Positions 35,296-44,729 of a stretch of DNA of 64,000 nt are shown one piece after another. The stretch's first letter is position 1. Each line of letters opens with the position of its first letter. The position numbers and the translations under genes are program-made. Origin of the DNA: Kitasatospora sp. CB01950 (lineage in GTDB: Bacteria; Actinomycetota; Actinomycetes; Streptomycetales; Streptomycetaceae); contig NZ_LISX01000002.1 of NCBI RefSeq assembly GCF_001905465.1, forward strand, positions 309,425 through 373,424, in the 5' to 3' direction. A model generated the notes under the pieces. The model saw only the letters and a program-made list of their open reading frames with translations, was not told the DNA's origin and ran no database searches.

Positions 35296-36510
35296 GTGCA
35301 GAACACTGAACAGCGGACGGCAACCGTCCTGATCGCATGGCAGGGCGAACTCCTCGGCGCGGTGGGCCCTTTCACGCCCCCCTCGCCTTACTGGGCACAG
35401 ATCGCGGAGGTGGTGCGGGCCGCGTCGGAGGCCGCGGGGGCACCGGTGGCGCTGCTGCGGATGCTCTCCGTCGACGGCGGCGAGACCGGCAGCGACGGCG
35501 ACGTGGTGTACCTGGCGCAGGCCCTGGAGCGCCCGACCCGGCCGCTGGCCGAGGCGCCGGACGTCGCACCGGGCGCCGCCCTGGACGGGCACCCGTTGCG
35601 GCTGGCGTGGGCGTCGGCGGACGGCCTTCGGGCGGAATGGGCGTGGGCGGACGACGAGTTGGCGGCGCTGGGGCGGCCGCGCACCGGCCCGGCGGAGCAG
35701 GTGCGCAGCTGGAACCTGTCGGCGCTGACCAGGTTCCCGACCGGCGCGGGCACGGCCTGGCTGAAGAGCACCCCGCCGTTCGCGGTGGCCGAGGCCGAGG
35801 TGATCGCCCGGGTGGCGAAGGCCGATCCGGAGCTGGTGCCGCAGGTGCTGGCCTCGGACGGGCGGCGGATGCTGCTGGACGACGTGCCGGGCGTGGACTG
35901 CTGGGGGCTGCCGGAGGACGGCATGCTGGGCGTCGTCGACCGCTGGGCGGCCGTGCAGGCGGCCGTCGCCGCGGACGGGCCGGGCGGATTGGCGGACCGT
36001 TCGCCGGCGGCGCTGGCGGCGCTGTACCCGGCGCTGCTGGAACGGCTGCGGCCCGAGCTGACCGCCGAGGAGCAGGAGCAGGCCGTCGCGCTGGGCGAGC
36101 TGCTTCCCGCGCTGGTGGACGAACTCGCTGACTGCGGGCTGCCGTTGACGCTGGTGCACGGCGACTGCCACCCGGGCAACTGGCGCTGGGACGGTGAGCG
36201 CGGGGTGCTGCTGGACTTCTCCGACGCGGTCTGGAGCCACCCGGCCCTGGACGGCCTGCGTCCCGACCCGTTCCTCTCCCCCGAGCGCGCCGCCACCGTC
36301 CGGGCCCGCTGGGCCGCCGCCTGGCAGGCCCTCGTCCCGGGCAGCGACCCGCTGCGCGCGCTGGCCCCGGCCGCCACGCTGATGCACCTCCACTACGCGG
36401 TGCGCTACCAGGAGTTCCTGGACGGCATCGAGCCCAGCGAGCGCCCGTACCACGAGGGCGACCCGGTCGCCTCGCTACGCCACGCGCTGCGCAAGGTGCC
36501 GGTGCAGTAG
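35296..36510 (+). CDS. Aminoglycoside-phosphotransferase-fold protein
   Basis: A 404-aa protein whose C-terminal ~200 residues are an APH/ChoK kinase domain with the catalytic LTLVHGDCHPGNWRWD and metal-binding GVLLDFSDAVWSHPALDG. The N-terminal ~140 residues (TATVLIAWQGELLGAVGPFT) look like a separate, NUDIX-sized beta domain that I cannot name. Actinomycete proteins of this type act on unknown small substrates; it need not be a resistance enzyme. GTG 35296 is inferred from the start of conserved sequence, with only a weak upstream GGGG. It ends against an inverted repeat that separates it from the convergent DUF3592 gene. Confidence 0.75.
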   Translation: MQNTEQRTATVLIAWQGELLGAVGPFTPPSPYWAQIAEVVRAASEAAGAPVALLRMLSVDGGETGSDGDVVYLAQALERPTRPLAEAPDVAPGAALDGHPLRLAWASADGLRAEWAWADDELAALGRPRTGPAEQVRSWNLSALTRFPTGAGTAWLKSTPPFAVAEAEVIARVAKADPELVPQVLASDGRRMLLDDVPGVDCWGLPEDGMLGVVDRWAAVQAAVAADGPGGLADRSPAALAALYPALLERLRPELTAEEQEQAVALGELLPALVDELADCGLPLTLVHGDCHPGNWRWDGERGVLLDFSDAVWSHPALDGLRPDPFLSPERAATVRARWAAAWQALVPGSDPLRALAPAATLMHLHYAVRYQEFLDGIEPSERPYHEGDPVASLRHALRKVPVQ

Positions 36511-36544
36511 GCGAGTTGGCGGTACGCGGGTCGGCGGTGTGCCC

Positions 36545-36597
36545 GGACGCCGCCGGCCGCCGCGCGCGGCGATGCGCGCGGCGGCCGCCGGCGGGGC
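36545..36597. terminator. Bidirectional hairpin between convergent genes
   Basis: GACGCCGCCGGCCGCCGCGC and GCGCGGCGGCCGCCGGCGGG pair, with one small bulge, around GGCGAT. It lies between the kinase-fold gene and the DUF3592 gene, both pointing into it, and could end both transcripts. Confidence 0.7.
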
Positions 36598-36598
36598 G

Positions 36599-37105
36599 TC
36601 AGGGCTGGTCGTCGGTCGGCACGTGCTGGGCGACGACGGCGAAGCCGACGCCCACGGCGGCGAAGCCCAGGCCGGTCAGCGCGAATACCGTGAAGAACGC
36701 GACGGCGAGGCCGATCACGATGCGGCGGCCGGGGCTGTCCACCGCGTCGGTGGGCAGCGCCTCGCGCGGGTGGGCGGGCAGGTAGCGGACGGTGACGTGG
36801 TCGCCCACGAACCGGGGGTTGCCGGAGGTGTCGCGGATGCGGACGTCCTGGCCGTCGGCGGTGCGGAAGCCGAGGACGGCGTTGCGGGGGGCGCGGACGC
36901 CTGCCGCGTCCCTGGTGAGTTGGGCGCCCAGCACCTCGGCCTCGGCGACGAGCCCGGAGGTGCGGACGCGCCTGCGGCGGGTGGCGCGCTTGAGGACGAT
37001 CACGACGACGCCCGCGCCGAGGACGGCGAACAGCAGGCCGATCAGTGCGAAGACGATGCCGAATATGGTGCCGAAAGTGCCGAAAGTCTGTCCGGCGTCG
37101 TTCAT
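36599..37105 (-). CDS. DUF3592-type small membrane protein
   Basis: A 168-aa protein with a first transmembrane stretch at ~10-38 (IFGIVFALIGLLFAVLGAGV), an Arg-rich cytosolic turn (KRATRRRRVR), a soluble beta domain (~50-125, VRYLPAHPREA) and a second transmembrane stretch near the C-terminus (VIGLAVAFFTVFALTGLGF). This is the DUF3592 layout; its role is unknown. The start ATG is preceded by GGGGGGCCC (minus strand). The 177 bp upstream to 37282 show no gene. Confidence 0.75.
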   Translation of the reverse strand: MNDAGQTFGTFGTIFGIVFALIGLLFAVLGAGVVVIVLKRATRRRRVRTSGLVAEAEVLGAQLTRDAAGVRAPRNAVLGFRTADGQDVRIRDTSGNPRFVGDHVTVRYLPAHPREALPTDAVDSPGRRIVIGLAVAFFTVFALTGLGFAAVGVGFAVVAQHVPTDDQP

Positions 37106-37282
37106 GGGCCCCCCTTGTGCCGTGCGGTGCGCCGCATCATAGGGCAGCCGAACACGCGGCCACCAGCCCGTATTTCGGCTGGTCAGGACCGTGATGCCGG
37201 CCCGGTCGGCCCGCAGCGCGCGGTCGTCGCGGACCAGGGCGGTGACGGTGGCGGGTCGGCGCGCGATGGCGGTGGTGCCGGA

Positions 37283-38014
37283 TCAGCGGGCGGTGGCGGG
37301 CCTGCGGTGCTTGTGCCAGCGGGACTTGTGGAAGATCGGGTCGACGGCGACGACGCAGAGCGCGTGCATCGGGTGTTCGGTGTAGCGCGGCTCGAAGAGG
37401 CCGACCAGGTCGGCGAAGTAGGACTCGCCGCGGCGGTGGATCTCCCGGTCCGTGGCGACGGCCCGGCCGGCGGCGGTGAGCAGGTCGCCGATCCAGAAGA
37501 GGAGTTCGGCGCGGGCGGTGACGACCACCGTGCCGGCGTGCTCGGTGAACCGGGCGGGGCGGTTGGCGCAGCGGCGGTGGACGTCCTCGGGGCGTTCGTG
37601 GGGGCGCGGTGCGGGGGCGGTCGCCGTGAGGGGGGTGGCGGTGCGGTGCATGCGTCGGCGGAGGGCGGGCCAGTCGGAGGGGCGCAGGCCGGTGTCCTCG
37701 CGGGCGATCAGCAGGGGCAGCGCCGGGCTGTCGGAGCCGTCGGAGAGCCGCGGCGCAGCGTCCGGCGGGGTGCTCGGTGGGGCCGGGACGTGCACGGCGG
37801 TGTGCGGGCCGGCGGCGGCGATCCGGAAGAGTGCACCGAGGCGGAGCAGGTCGGCGCGAGGGGCGAACAGGTACCCGACGTGCACCCTGGGCGGGTGGAG
37901 GAAGGTGTTGCGGAGCATGGGGCCGCTGCTCAGCACCCGGTTGAGCCGGTGCCCCTCGTCGCCGACCCGGTGGCTGGTCAGGCGCAGCCGCATCCGGCCG
38001 TCGTTGTCGCTCAT
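37283..38014 (-). CDS. Conserved-looking protein of unknown function
   Basis: A 243-aa soluble protein I do not recognise. It has no signal peptide or membrane segment. Segments that look structured are VGYLFAPRADLLRLGALFRI, FTEHAGTVVVTARAELLFWI and HALCVVAVDPIFHKSRWHKH; a Pro-rich stretch (VHVPAPPSTPPDA) lies in the middle. Codon bias supports a real gene. It sits alone between the DUF3592 gene and the TetR gene on the same strand, 55 bp from the latter's stop. Confidence 0.6.
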   Translation of the reverse strand: MSDNDGRMRLRLTSHRVGDEGHRLNRVLSSGPMLRNTFLHPPRVHVGYLFAPRADLLRLGALFRIAAAGPHTAVHVPAPPSTPPDAAPRLSDGSDSPALPLLIAREDTGLRPSDWPALRRRMHRTATPLTATAPAPRPHERPEDVHRRCANRPARFTEHAGTVVVTARAELLFWIGDLLTAAGRAVATDREIHRRGESYFADLVGLFEPRYTEHPMHALCVVAVDPIFHKSRWHKHRRPATAR

Positions 38015-38069
38015 CGGGCAAGTACAGCACGGGTGTTGCGGTGCGCGAACGGGTTTTTGCGCGGGCCGG

Positions 38070-38708
38070 TCAGTCTTCCCGGCGCAGCTGGCGGTAGCGG
38101 AGTTCGAGGCCGTCGAGGAGGGCTTCGAGGCCGGTGTCGAACGCGCCTTGGTCGATGGTGCGGCGGTGTTCGGCGAGGCGGTGGGCGTCGCCGAGGTGGG
38201 GGTAGTCGGCGGTGTAGAGGGCGGCGTCCTCGGGGAAGCCGGCGGCGAAGGAGCCGAGGGCGGAGCCGGTGATGAAGTAGCGCATCAGGGCGCCGATCCG
38301 GGTGGCCTGGCCGCGGGGCCAGCCGGCGGCGACCAGGCAGCCGAAGACGGCGTCGGCCAGGCGCAGCGCGTGGGGGCGTCGGCCGGGGCCCTGGGCGAGG
38401 ACGGGGACGAGGTGGGGGTGGGCGACGAGGGCGGCGCGGTAGGAGCGGGCCCAGTCGTGCAGGGCGGTGCGCCAGTCGTCCGGCGCGTCGAACATGGCGA
38501 GGTCGACCTCGCCCATCACACTGTCGACCACGGCGTCCAGGAGTTCGTCCTTGGTGGCGAAGTGGTTGTAGAGGGACGGTCCGCTGACGGAGAGTTCGGC
38601 GGCCAGGCGGCGGGTGGAGAGGGCGGGCAGGCCCTCGGTGTCGACCAGGGCGAGTGCGGCGGTGACGATCCGGTCCCGGTTGAGCAGGGGGGTGCGGGGT
38701 CGGGCGAT
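38070..38708 (-). CDS. TetR-family regulator, apparent ATC start codon
   Basis: A 212-aa TetR repressor: helix-turn-helix at ~12-50 (LSTRRLAAELSVSGPSLYNH) and a ligand domain with DWARSYRAALVAHPHLVP. The frame has no ATG, GTG or TTG between the upstream stop and the DNA-binding domain. ATC at 38708-38706 stands 5 nt after AGGAGG and is followed by ARPRTPLLNRDRIV, the usual N-terminus of such proteins after Met. A normal start appears only at GTG 38531 or nearby, which would delete the DNA-binding domain. Either ATC initiates, or the base is a mutation or sequencing error. It is divergent from the acyl-CoA dehydrogenase operon and probably controls it. Confidence 0.78.
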   Translation of the reverse strand: MARPRTPLLNRDRIVTAALALVDTEGLPALSTRRLAAELSVSGPSLYNHFATKDELLDAVVDSVMGEVDLAMFDAPDDWRTALHDWARSYRAALVAHPHLVPVLAQGPGRRPHALRLADAVFGCLVAAGWPRGQATRIGALMRYFITGSALGSFAAGFPEDAALYTADYPHLGDAHRLAEHRRTIDQGAFDTGLEALLDGLELRYRQLRRED

Positions 38709-38807
38709 CTCCGCCTCCTGGGGTCGTGGGCCGGTGGGTGGTGCGGGCGGCTCATTGTCTCAGGCGGCCTCTTCCGTGCGGGGCGGGGGCGGGCTACAGT
38801 CGCCGTA

Positions 38808-38826
38808 AAACTTGCACCGCTAGTTT
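38808..38826. promoter_or_regulatory. Probable TetR operator
   Basis: AAACTTGCACCGCTAGTTT is an imperfect palindrome: AAACT and AGTTT arms plus inner GC/GC pair around a central ACC. It is A+T-rich against its surroundings and lies 34 bp before the dehydrogenase start and ~100 bp before the TetR start, as expected for an autoregulated TetR-family switch of a fatty-acyl-type operon. Confidence 0.7.
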
Positions 38827-38859
38827 ATTCGAGTCGTCCGAGTGTCGAGGGGCCGTCGC

Positions 38860-40008
38860 GTGGACTTGGAGCTGACCGAGGAGCAGGCCGCCGTCCGGGA
38901 GTTGGCGGCGGGGTTCGCCGATCGGGAGATCGTGCCGTTCGCCGCCGAGTGGGACCGGGCGGAGTCGATCGACCTGGGCATCGTGAAGAAGCTCGGCGAC
39001 CTGGGTTTCCTGGGCCTGACCCTGCCGGAGGAGTACGGCGGCAGCGGCGGTGACCACCTGGCGTACTGCCTGGTGCTGGAGGAGCTCGGGCGCGGCGACT
39101 CCTCGGTGCGCGGGGTGGTGTCGGTCTCGCTGGGGCTGGTCGGCAAGTCGATCCACGCGTTCGGCACGGAGGAGCAGAAGCGGCACTGGCTGCCGCGGCT
39201 GTGTGCGGGCGAGGCGTTGGCGTGTTTCGCGCTGACCGAGCCCGGTACGGGTTCGGACGCGGCGAACCTGACCACCCGGGCGGTGCGGGACGGCGGGGAC
39301 TGGCTGATCTCGGGCGCGAAGATGTTCATCACCAACGGGACGTGGGCGGATGTGGCGCTGGTGTTCGCCCGGACGGGTGAGCCCGGACACCGGGGGGTAA
39401 GCGCTTTCCTGGTGCCCACCGACACGCCCGGCTTCTCCCGCACGCTCGTTCACGGCAAGTTGGGCCTGCGCGGCCAGGCCACGGCCGAGTTGTCCTTCGA
39501 TTCCGTGCGGGTGCCGGACTCGGCGCGGCTCGGCGCGGAGGGCAAGGGCTTCACGGTGGCGATGGCGGCGCTCGCCAAGGGCCGGATGTCGGTGGCGGCG
39601 GGCTGCGTCGGCATCGCCCGGGCCGCGCTGGAGGCGGCGGTGCGGTACGCCGGCGAGCGCGAGCAGTTCGGGAAGCCCATCGCGCAGCACCAGTTGGTGC
39701 AGGAGCTGCTGGCGGACATCGCGGTGGACGTGGACGCGGCCCGGCTGCTGACCTGGCGGGTGGCCGACCTGATCGACCGCGGGCTGCCGTTCGCCACCGA
39801 GTCCTCGGTGGCGAAGCTGTTCGCGAGCGAGGCGGCGGTGCGGTCGGCGAACAACGCGCTGCAGGTGTTCGGTGGGTACGGCTTCATCGACGAGTACCCG
39901 GTCGGCAAGTATCTGCGCGACGCCCGCGTGATGACGCTGTACGAGGGCACCAGCCAGATCCACAAGCTGCTCATCGGGCGTTCCCTGACCGGGGTCAACG
40001 CCTTCTGA
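38860..40008 (+). CDS. Acyl-CoA dehydrogenase
   Basis: FAD-dependent alpha,beta-dehydrogenase of acyl-CoA thioesters, 382 aa. Family blocks are [43 protein letters not shown]-like [20 protein letters not shown] and the catalytic Glu in [21 protein letters not shown] 38860 (VDLELTEEQ) has GAGGGG 8 nt upstream; a second GTG six codons earlier is less well placed. With the thiolase and ketoacyl reductase downstream it forms a short beta-oxidation-type operon lacking an enoyl-CoA hydratase. A copy of AAGCGCTTTCC at 39399-39409 encodes part of VSAFLV using rare GTA and GCT codons. Confidence 0.93.
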   Translation: MDLELTEEQAAVRELAAGFADREIVPFAAEWDRAESIDLGIVKKLGDLGFLGLTLPEEYGGSGGDHLAYCLVLEELGRGDSSVRGVVSVSLGLVGKSIHAFGTEEQKRHWLPRLCAGEALACFALTEPGTGSDAANLTTRAVRDGGDWLISGAKMFITNGTWADVALVFARTGEPGHRGVSAFLVPTDTPGFSRTLVHGKLGLRGQATAELSFDSVRVPDSARLGAEGKGFTVAMAALAKGRMSVAAGCVGIARAALEAAVRYAGEREQFGKPIAQHQLVQELLADIAVDVDAARLLTWRVADLIDRGLPFATESSVAKLFASEAAVRSANNALQVFGGYGFIDEYPVGKYLRDARVMTLYEGTSQIHKLLIGRSLTGVNAF

Positions 40009-40081
40009 CGCCGTCCGCCCACGAGGCGACGGGTCTTGGGAACCATCACTGGGCACCATCACTGAACAGGAGCTCGACGAA

Positions 40082-41263
<1,182 letters not shown>

Positions 41264-41269
<6 letters not shown>

Positions 41270-41297
41270 TCTCAAGCAGTTCGAATTGAGATCAATC
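41264..41297 (+). promoter_or_regulatory. Perfect 12-bp inverted repeat between thiolase and reductase genes
   Basis: GATTGATCTCAA (41264-41275) and TTGAGATCAATC (41286-41297) are exact reverse complements with a 10-nt spacer that contains TTCGAA. It is strikingly A+T-rich for this genome, overlaps the thiolase stop and ends 33 bp before the reductase start. It may be an operator for a second regulator, or an RNA hairpin acting on reductase expression. Confidence 0.8.
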
Positions 41298-41330
41298 AAT
41301 GTGTTGATGATGCATCGGAAAGGTGTGGCT

Positions 41331-42089
41331 GTGGGCAGGTTCGACGGCAAGGTAGCGGTGGTCACGGGCGCCGCGCAGGGCATCGGGGCGGCGACGGCGC
41401 GGCGGTTGGCCGAGGAGGGCGCGGCGGTGGCCGTGGTCGACCTGACGGCGGAGCGGGCGGAGAGCACCGTCAAGGAGATCGTCGCGGCGGGCGGCACCGC
41501 GCGCGCCTTCGGCTGCGACGTGGCGGACTACGAGGCGGTGGAGGCCGTGTTCGCGTCCGTGGTCGAGGAGTTGGGCGGGGTGCACATCCTGGTGAACAAC
41601 GCCGGGATCACCCGCGACAACCTGTTCTTCAAGATGCCGAAGAGCGACTGGGACATGGTGCTGTCGGTCAACCTGACCAGCGCCTACAACTGTTCGCACG
41701 TGGCACAGCGGTACTTCGTGGCGCAGAAGCACGGCAAGATCGTGTCGCTGAGTTCGCGGTCCGCGCTGGGCAACCGCGGGCAGGCGAACTACGCGGCGGC
41801 GAAGGCCGGCATCCAGGGCCTGACGGCGACGTTGGCGATCGAGCTGGGCCCGTTCAACGTGAACGTGAACGCGGTGGCGCCGGGTTACATCGCGACGTCG
41901 ATGACGGCGGCGACGGCCGAGCGGGTCGGGGCGACGCCGGAGTCGCACCAGGCGGAGGTCGCGCAGCGCACCCCGCTGCGGCGGGTGGGTCTGCCGGAGG
42001 AGGTCGCCTCGGTGGTGGCGTTCCTGGCGAGCGAGGAAGCGTCGTACGTCAGCGGGCAGACGCTGTACGTCAACGGCGGTGCACGCTAG
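41331..42089 (+). CDS. FabG-like 3-oxoacyl reductase (SDR family)
   Basis: Short-chain dehydrogenase of 252 aa. NAD(P) loop [28 protein letters not shown], catalytic Ser in [10 protein letters not shown] and YxxxK in [13 protein letters not shown] are all present; the C-terminus [14 protein letters not shown] is FabG-like. I chose GTG 41331 ([13 protein letters not shown]) because GGAAAGG lies 7 nt upstream; in-frame ATGs at 41307/41310 and 41286 are alternatives. Last gene of the dehydrogenase operon; its 3' end overlaps that of a truncated ABC-F gene on the other strand. Confidence 0.9.
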   Translation: MGRFDGKVAVVTGAAQGIGAATARRLAEEGAAVAVVDLTAERAESTVKEIVAAGGTARAFGCDVADYEAVEAVFASVVEELGGVHILVNNAGITRDNLFFKMPKSDWDMVLSVNLTSAYNCSHVAQRYFVAQKHGKIVSLSSRSALGNRGQANYAAAKAGIQGLTATLAIELGPFNVNVNAVAPGYIATSMTAATAERVGATPESHQAEVAQRTPLRRVGLPEEVASVVAFLASEEASYVSGQTLYVNGGAR

Positions 42090-42306
42090 GCCGGTTGTGC
42101 GCTTCGACCGGCCCGGGGTCGGGCTCGTGGCGGTCGGGCTCGTCCACTCCGGCCAGCACCCGCAGCAGCGTGGACTTCCCGGAGCCGTTCTCACCGATCA
42201 GCCCGAGCCGCCGCCCGGGCGCGACGGTCAGCGACAGCCCGTCGAGAATCCGACGGCCGCCGAGGACGCGCACCACCTCGTGGGCGAGCAGGGCGGGTTG
42301 GGACAT
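42070..42306 (-). pseudogene. 5' fragment of an ABC-F ATPase gene
   Basis: A 78-aa product starting [19 protein letters not shown] with a perfect ribosome-binding site (GGAGG, 6 nt) and an intact Walker [21 protein letters not shown]. After this it ends in unrelated residues ([13 protein letters not shown]); signature, Walker B and the second ABC domain are missing. It lies downstream of an intact ABC-F gene and overlaps the 3' end of the convergent reductase gene by 20 bp. A deletion or rearrangement that joined an old ABC-F gene to the operon next door would explain it. Confidence 0.8.
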
Positions 42307-42676
42307 GAGGAACCTCCGGTGCGGTCGGGACGGCGGCAAGCCGGGCGGACGGGCGGGCGGCAGGCCGGGCCGCGCACCACCCGCGCTTGCGGGTCAAGAG
42401 ATCGACGGACAGGGCGGGTCGGGGCACCAGGACTTCCCCTGCGATCCGGGCGGACGGTCCGCCGGGCATGCCAACGCGGGCGGGCCGACCCGTCAGCGGG
42501 CAGGCCAAGGTGACGTATGGCCGGGCTCCGGCACGGCCCCACGCGGACCCGCCGAACTCGGCCGGCGGCAACCGCCGTCGTGGTGCGGAGCTGCCGCCGG
42601 CCCGCCCGGCCCCTCCGGCCGGTGCGGCCCAAGTGGCCGGCGGGCAGGGCGGGTTGCGGAAGCTTCGGACGGCGTG
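42307..42676. other. Gene-free stretch between intact and truncated ABC-F genes
   Basis: These 370 bp hold no frame with convincing coding character. The sequence is rich in GGCGGGCGG-type runs. A short minus-strand frame that includes [11 protein letters not shown]-like residues could be a leader for the truncated gene, but I cannot support it. Confidence 0.4.
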
Positions 42677-44314
42677 TCAGAGCGCCGGGGCCGCCGAGGT
42701 CTCCGTGAGGACGCCGTCGGAGAGGAGCAGTCGGCGGTCGACTCCGATCTCGGTGAGGAAGCGTTCGTCGTGGCTGACGACCAGGAACGCGCCGCAGTAG
42801 GCGTTGAGGGCGCTCTCCAGTTGGGCGACGCCGACGAGGTCGAGGTTGTTGGTGGGCTCGTCGAGCAGCAGCAGGTGCGGGGCGGGTTCGGCGCACAGGA
42901 CGCAGGCGAGGGTGGCGCGGAGGCGTTCGCCGCCGGAGAGGACGCCGACGGGGAGGTGCGCACGCCGCCCGCGGAACAGGAAGCGGGCGAGCAGGTTCAT
43001 CCGGTCGGCCTCCGGGCGTTCGGGGGCGAACGCGGCGAAGTTCTCCGCGACCGTGCGGCTCTCGTCCAGCAGGTCGAGGCGCTGCGACAGGTAGGCGATC
43101 CGGCCTTCGCCGCGCCGCAGTTCGCCGCTGTCGGGGGTGAGAGCGCCGGTGATCAGCCGCATCAGGGTGGTCTTCCCGGCGCCGTTGGGGCCGGTCAGTG
43201 CGATCCGTTCGGGGCCGCGGACCATCAGGTCGACGCCGCCGGGGGCGAACACCTCGTGGCCGTCGAGCCGTGCCTGCAGACCGGTGCCGTGGAACAGGGT
43301 GCGGCCGGCGGGAACGCGGGTGTCGGGCAGTTCGAGGCTGAGGCGCTGTTCTTCACGCACGGCCCACCCGGCTTCGTCGAGGCGGGCCCTGGCTTCGTCG
43401 ACGCGGGCGGCGTGCACCTGCCCGGAGCGGCCGGCGGCCTCCTGCGCGCCGCGCTTCATGTTTCCGGCGAAGATCTTCGGCAGGCCGGCGTTCTTCAAGT
43501 TCTTCGCGGCGTTGCCGGCCCGCCGATCGGCGCGTTCGCGGGCCTGCTGGGCCTCGCGCTTCTCGCGCTTCAGGGTCTGTTCGGCGTTGCGGACGTTGCG
43601 TTCGGCGACCTCCCGTTCGGCCCGGACGGCCTCCTCGTAGGAGGTGAAGTCGCCGCCGTACAGGTGCAGTTCGCCGTCGCCGAGTTCGGCGATCCGCTCC
43701 ATGCGGTCGAGCAGCGCGCGGTCGTGGCTGACCAGCAGCAGGCAGCCGTTGAACTCGGACAGCACGTCGTACAGGCGGTGGCGGGCTGCCAGGTCGAGGT
43801 TGTTGGTGGGCTCGTCGAGCAGTAGCACGTCGGGGCGGCGCAGCAGTTGGGCCGCGAGGCCGAGGGAGATGACCTGGCCGCCGCTGAGGGTGTCCAGGTG
43901 GCGGTCGAGGGCGAGGTGGCCGAGGCCGAGGCGGTCGAGTTGGGCGCGGGTGCGCTCCTCGACGTCCCAGTCGTCGCCGATGGTGGCGAAGTGCTCCTCG
44001 GCGACGTCTCCGGACTCGACCGCGTCCAGGGCGCGGATGACGTCGGCGATGCCGAGCACGTCGGCGACGGTGAGCTTTCCGGTGAGCGGCAGCGTCTGCG
44101 GCAGGTGTCCGAGGGTGCCGGAGACCGTCACCGAGCCTGCGGTGGGCTTGAGTTCACCGGCGATCAGCCGGAGCAGGGTGGACTTGCCGGAGCCGTTCGG
44201 GGCGACCAGGCCGGTGCGGCCGGTGGGCACGGTGAACGACAGGTCGTGGAAGACCAGGGTGTCGTCCGGCCAGGAGAAGGACAGGTTGGAGCAGACGACA
44301 GCGGCGTCGGACAT
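42677..44314 (-). CDS. ABC-F family ATPase (ribosome protection/antibiotic-resistance type)
   Basis: A 545-aa soluble protein with two ABC domains and no membrane segment. Domain 1 (~1-230) has [21 protein letters not shown] and LLLDEPTNNLDLAARH; domain 2 (~320-545) has TGPNGAGKTTLMRLI, LSGGERLRATL and LLLDEPTNNLDLVG. Between them lies a charged Arg/Lys/Glu linker (~235-310) of the type that enters the ribosomal E site. Members either confer resistance to macrolides, lincosamides or streptogramins or serve housekeeping roles. The long leader and promoter fit a drug-induced gene. Whether it confers resistance cannot be told from sequence. Confidence 0.92.
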   Translation of the reverse strand: MSDAAVVCSNLSFSWPDDTLVFHDLSFTVPTGRTGLVAPNGSGKSTLLRLIAGELKPTAGSVTVSGTLGHLPQTLPLTGKLTVADVLGIADVIRALDAVESGDVAEEHFATIGDDWDVEERTRAQLDRLGLGHLALDRHLDTLSGGQVISLGLAAQLLRRPDVLLLDEPTNNLDLAARHRLYDVLSEFNGCLLLVSHDRALLDRMERIAELGDGELHLYGGDFTSYEEAVRAEREVAERNVRNAEQTLKREKREAQQARERADRRAGNAAKNLKNAGLPKIFAGNMKRGAQEAAGRSGQVHAARVDEARARLDEAGWAVREEQRLSLELPDTRVPAGRTLFHGTGLQARLDGHEVFAPGGVDLMVRGPERIALTGPNGAGKTTLMRLITGALTPDSGELRRGEGRIAYLSQRLDLLDESRTVAENFAAFAPERPEADRMNLLARFLFRGRRAHLPVGVLSGGERLRATLACVLCAEPAPHLLLLDEPTNNLDLVGVAQLESALNAYCGAFLVVSHDERFLTEIGVDRRLLLSDGVLTETSAAPAL

Positions 44315-44569
44315 GGTGAAGGGACCTCGATGGTGCTGGAGGGCAGGGAGAGGCCACTGCCCTGGAGAACAGGCGGGCGGGAAAAATGGGGACGACGAAA
44401 CGGACCACTCCGGCGGCGCTCCTGTGCACCGGCCCGGTGGCCGTCAGATCCGGATCTCACCCGGAGATGTCGTCGTCACCCGCCACGTCTCTGTCCCTCT
44501 GCTCACCCGACGCGCGCAACTCGCGCAACCCGCGCAACCCGCGCATCGCGTACCAACGGTGTCGCGGCG
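44315..44569 (-). promoter_or_regulatory. Long 5' leader of the ABC-F gene with hairpin and 9-bp repeats
   Basis: About 250 nt separate the predicted promoter from the ABC-F start. Near the start, GGGCAG and CTGCCC (44341-44362) form a hairpin around a 10-nt loop. Further up, CGCGCAACC-type 9-bp units recur four times (44510-44548). Short frames exist, for example a GTG start reading VTTTSPGEIRI, then stop. Such leaders are typical of ribosome-mediated attenuation in ABC-F resistance genes, but I cannot identify a definite leader peptide or alternative hairpin pair. Confidence 0.45.
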
Positions 44570-44575
44570 AGTGTA
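44570..44575 (-). promoter_or_regulatory. Candidate -10 element for the ABC-F gene
   Basis: TACACT on the minus strand fits a vegetative -10 hexamer and would start transcription near 44563. No clear -35 is visible upstream. The rest of the 44576-44729 gap probably also carries the promoter of the divergent carboxymuconolactone-decarboxylase-family gene. Confidence 0.35.
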
Positions 44576-44729
44576 GCGGCTCCCTCCGCCGCAGGTCGCG
44601 CCATTTGTTTCCGGGGCCGCGACACGCTGGGCCGGCCGGGGGCCCCGGCGGCGCGGCCGGACGGCACGGCCACGCTCCGGTGTCTACCGTGGCCTGACAG
44701 CCCACGAATCCCCCACCCAGGGAGCGCAG

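Noticed and set aside
33637-36453. Long minus-strand open frame across egtC, egtD and the kinase-fold gene
   Set aside because: It covers three recognised genes on the other strand and has no recognisable domain; an antisense artefact.
35296-36510. Aminoglycoside resistance gene
   Set aside because: Only the general kinase fold is supported; the N-terminal extra domain and lack of specific APH subclass motifs do not support a drug substrate.
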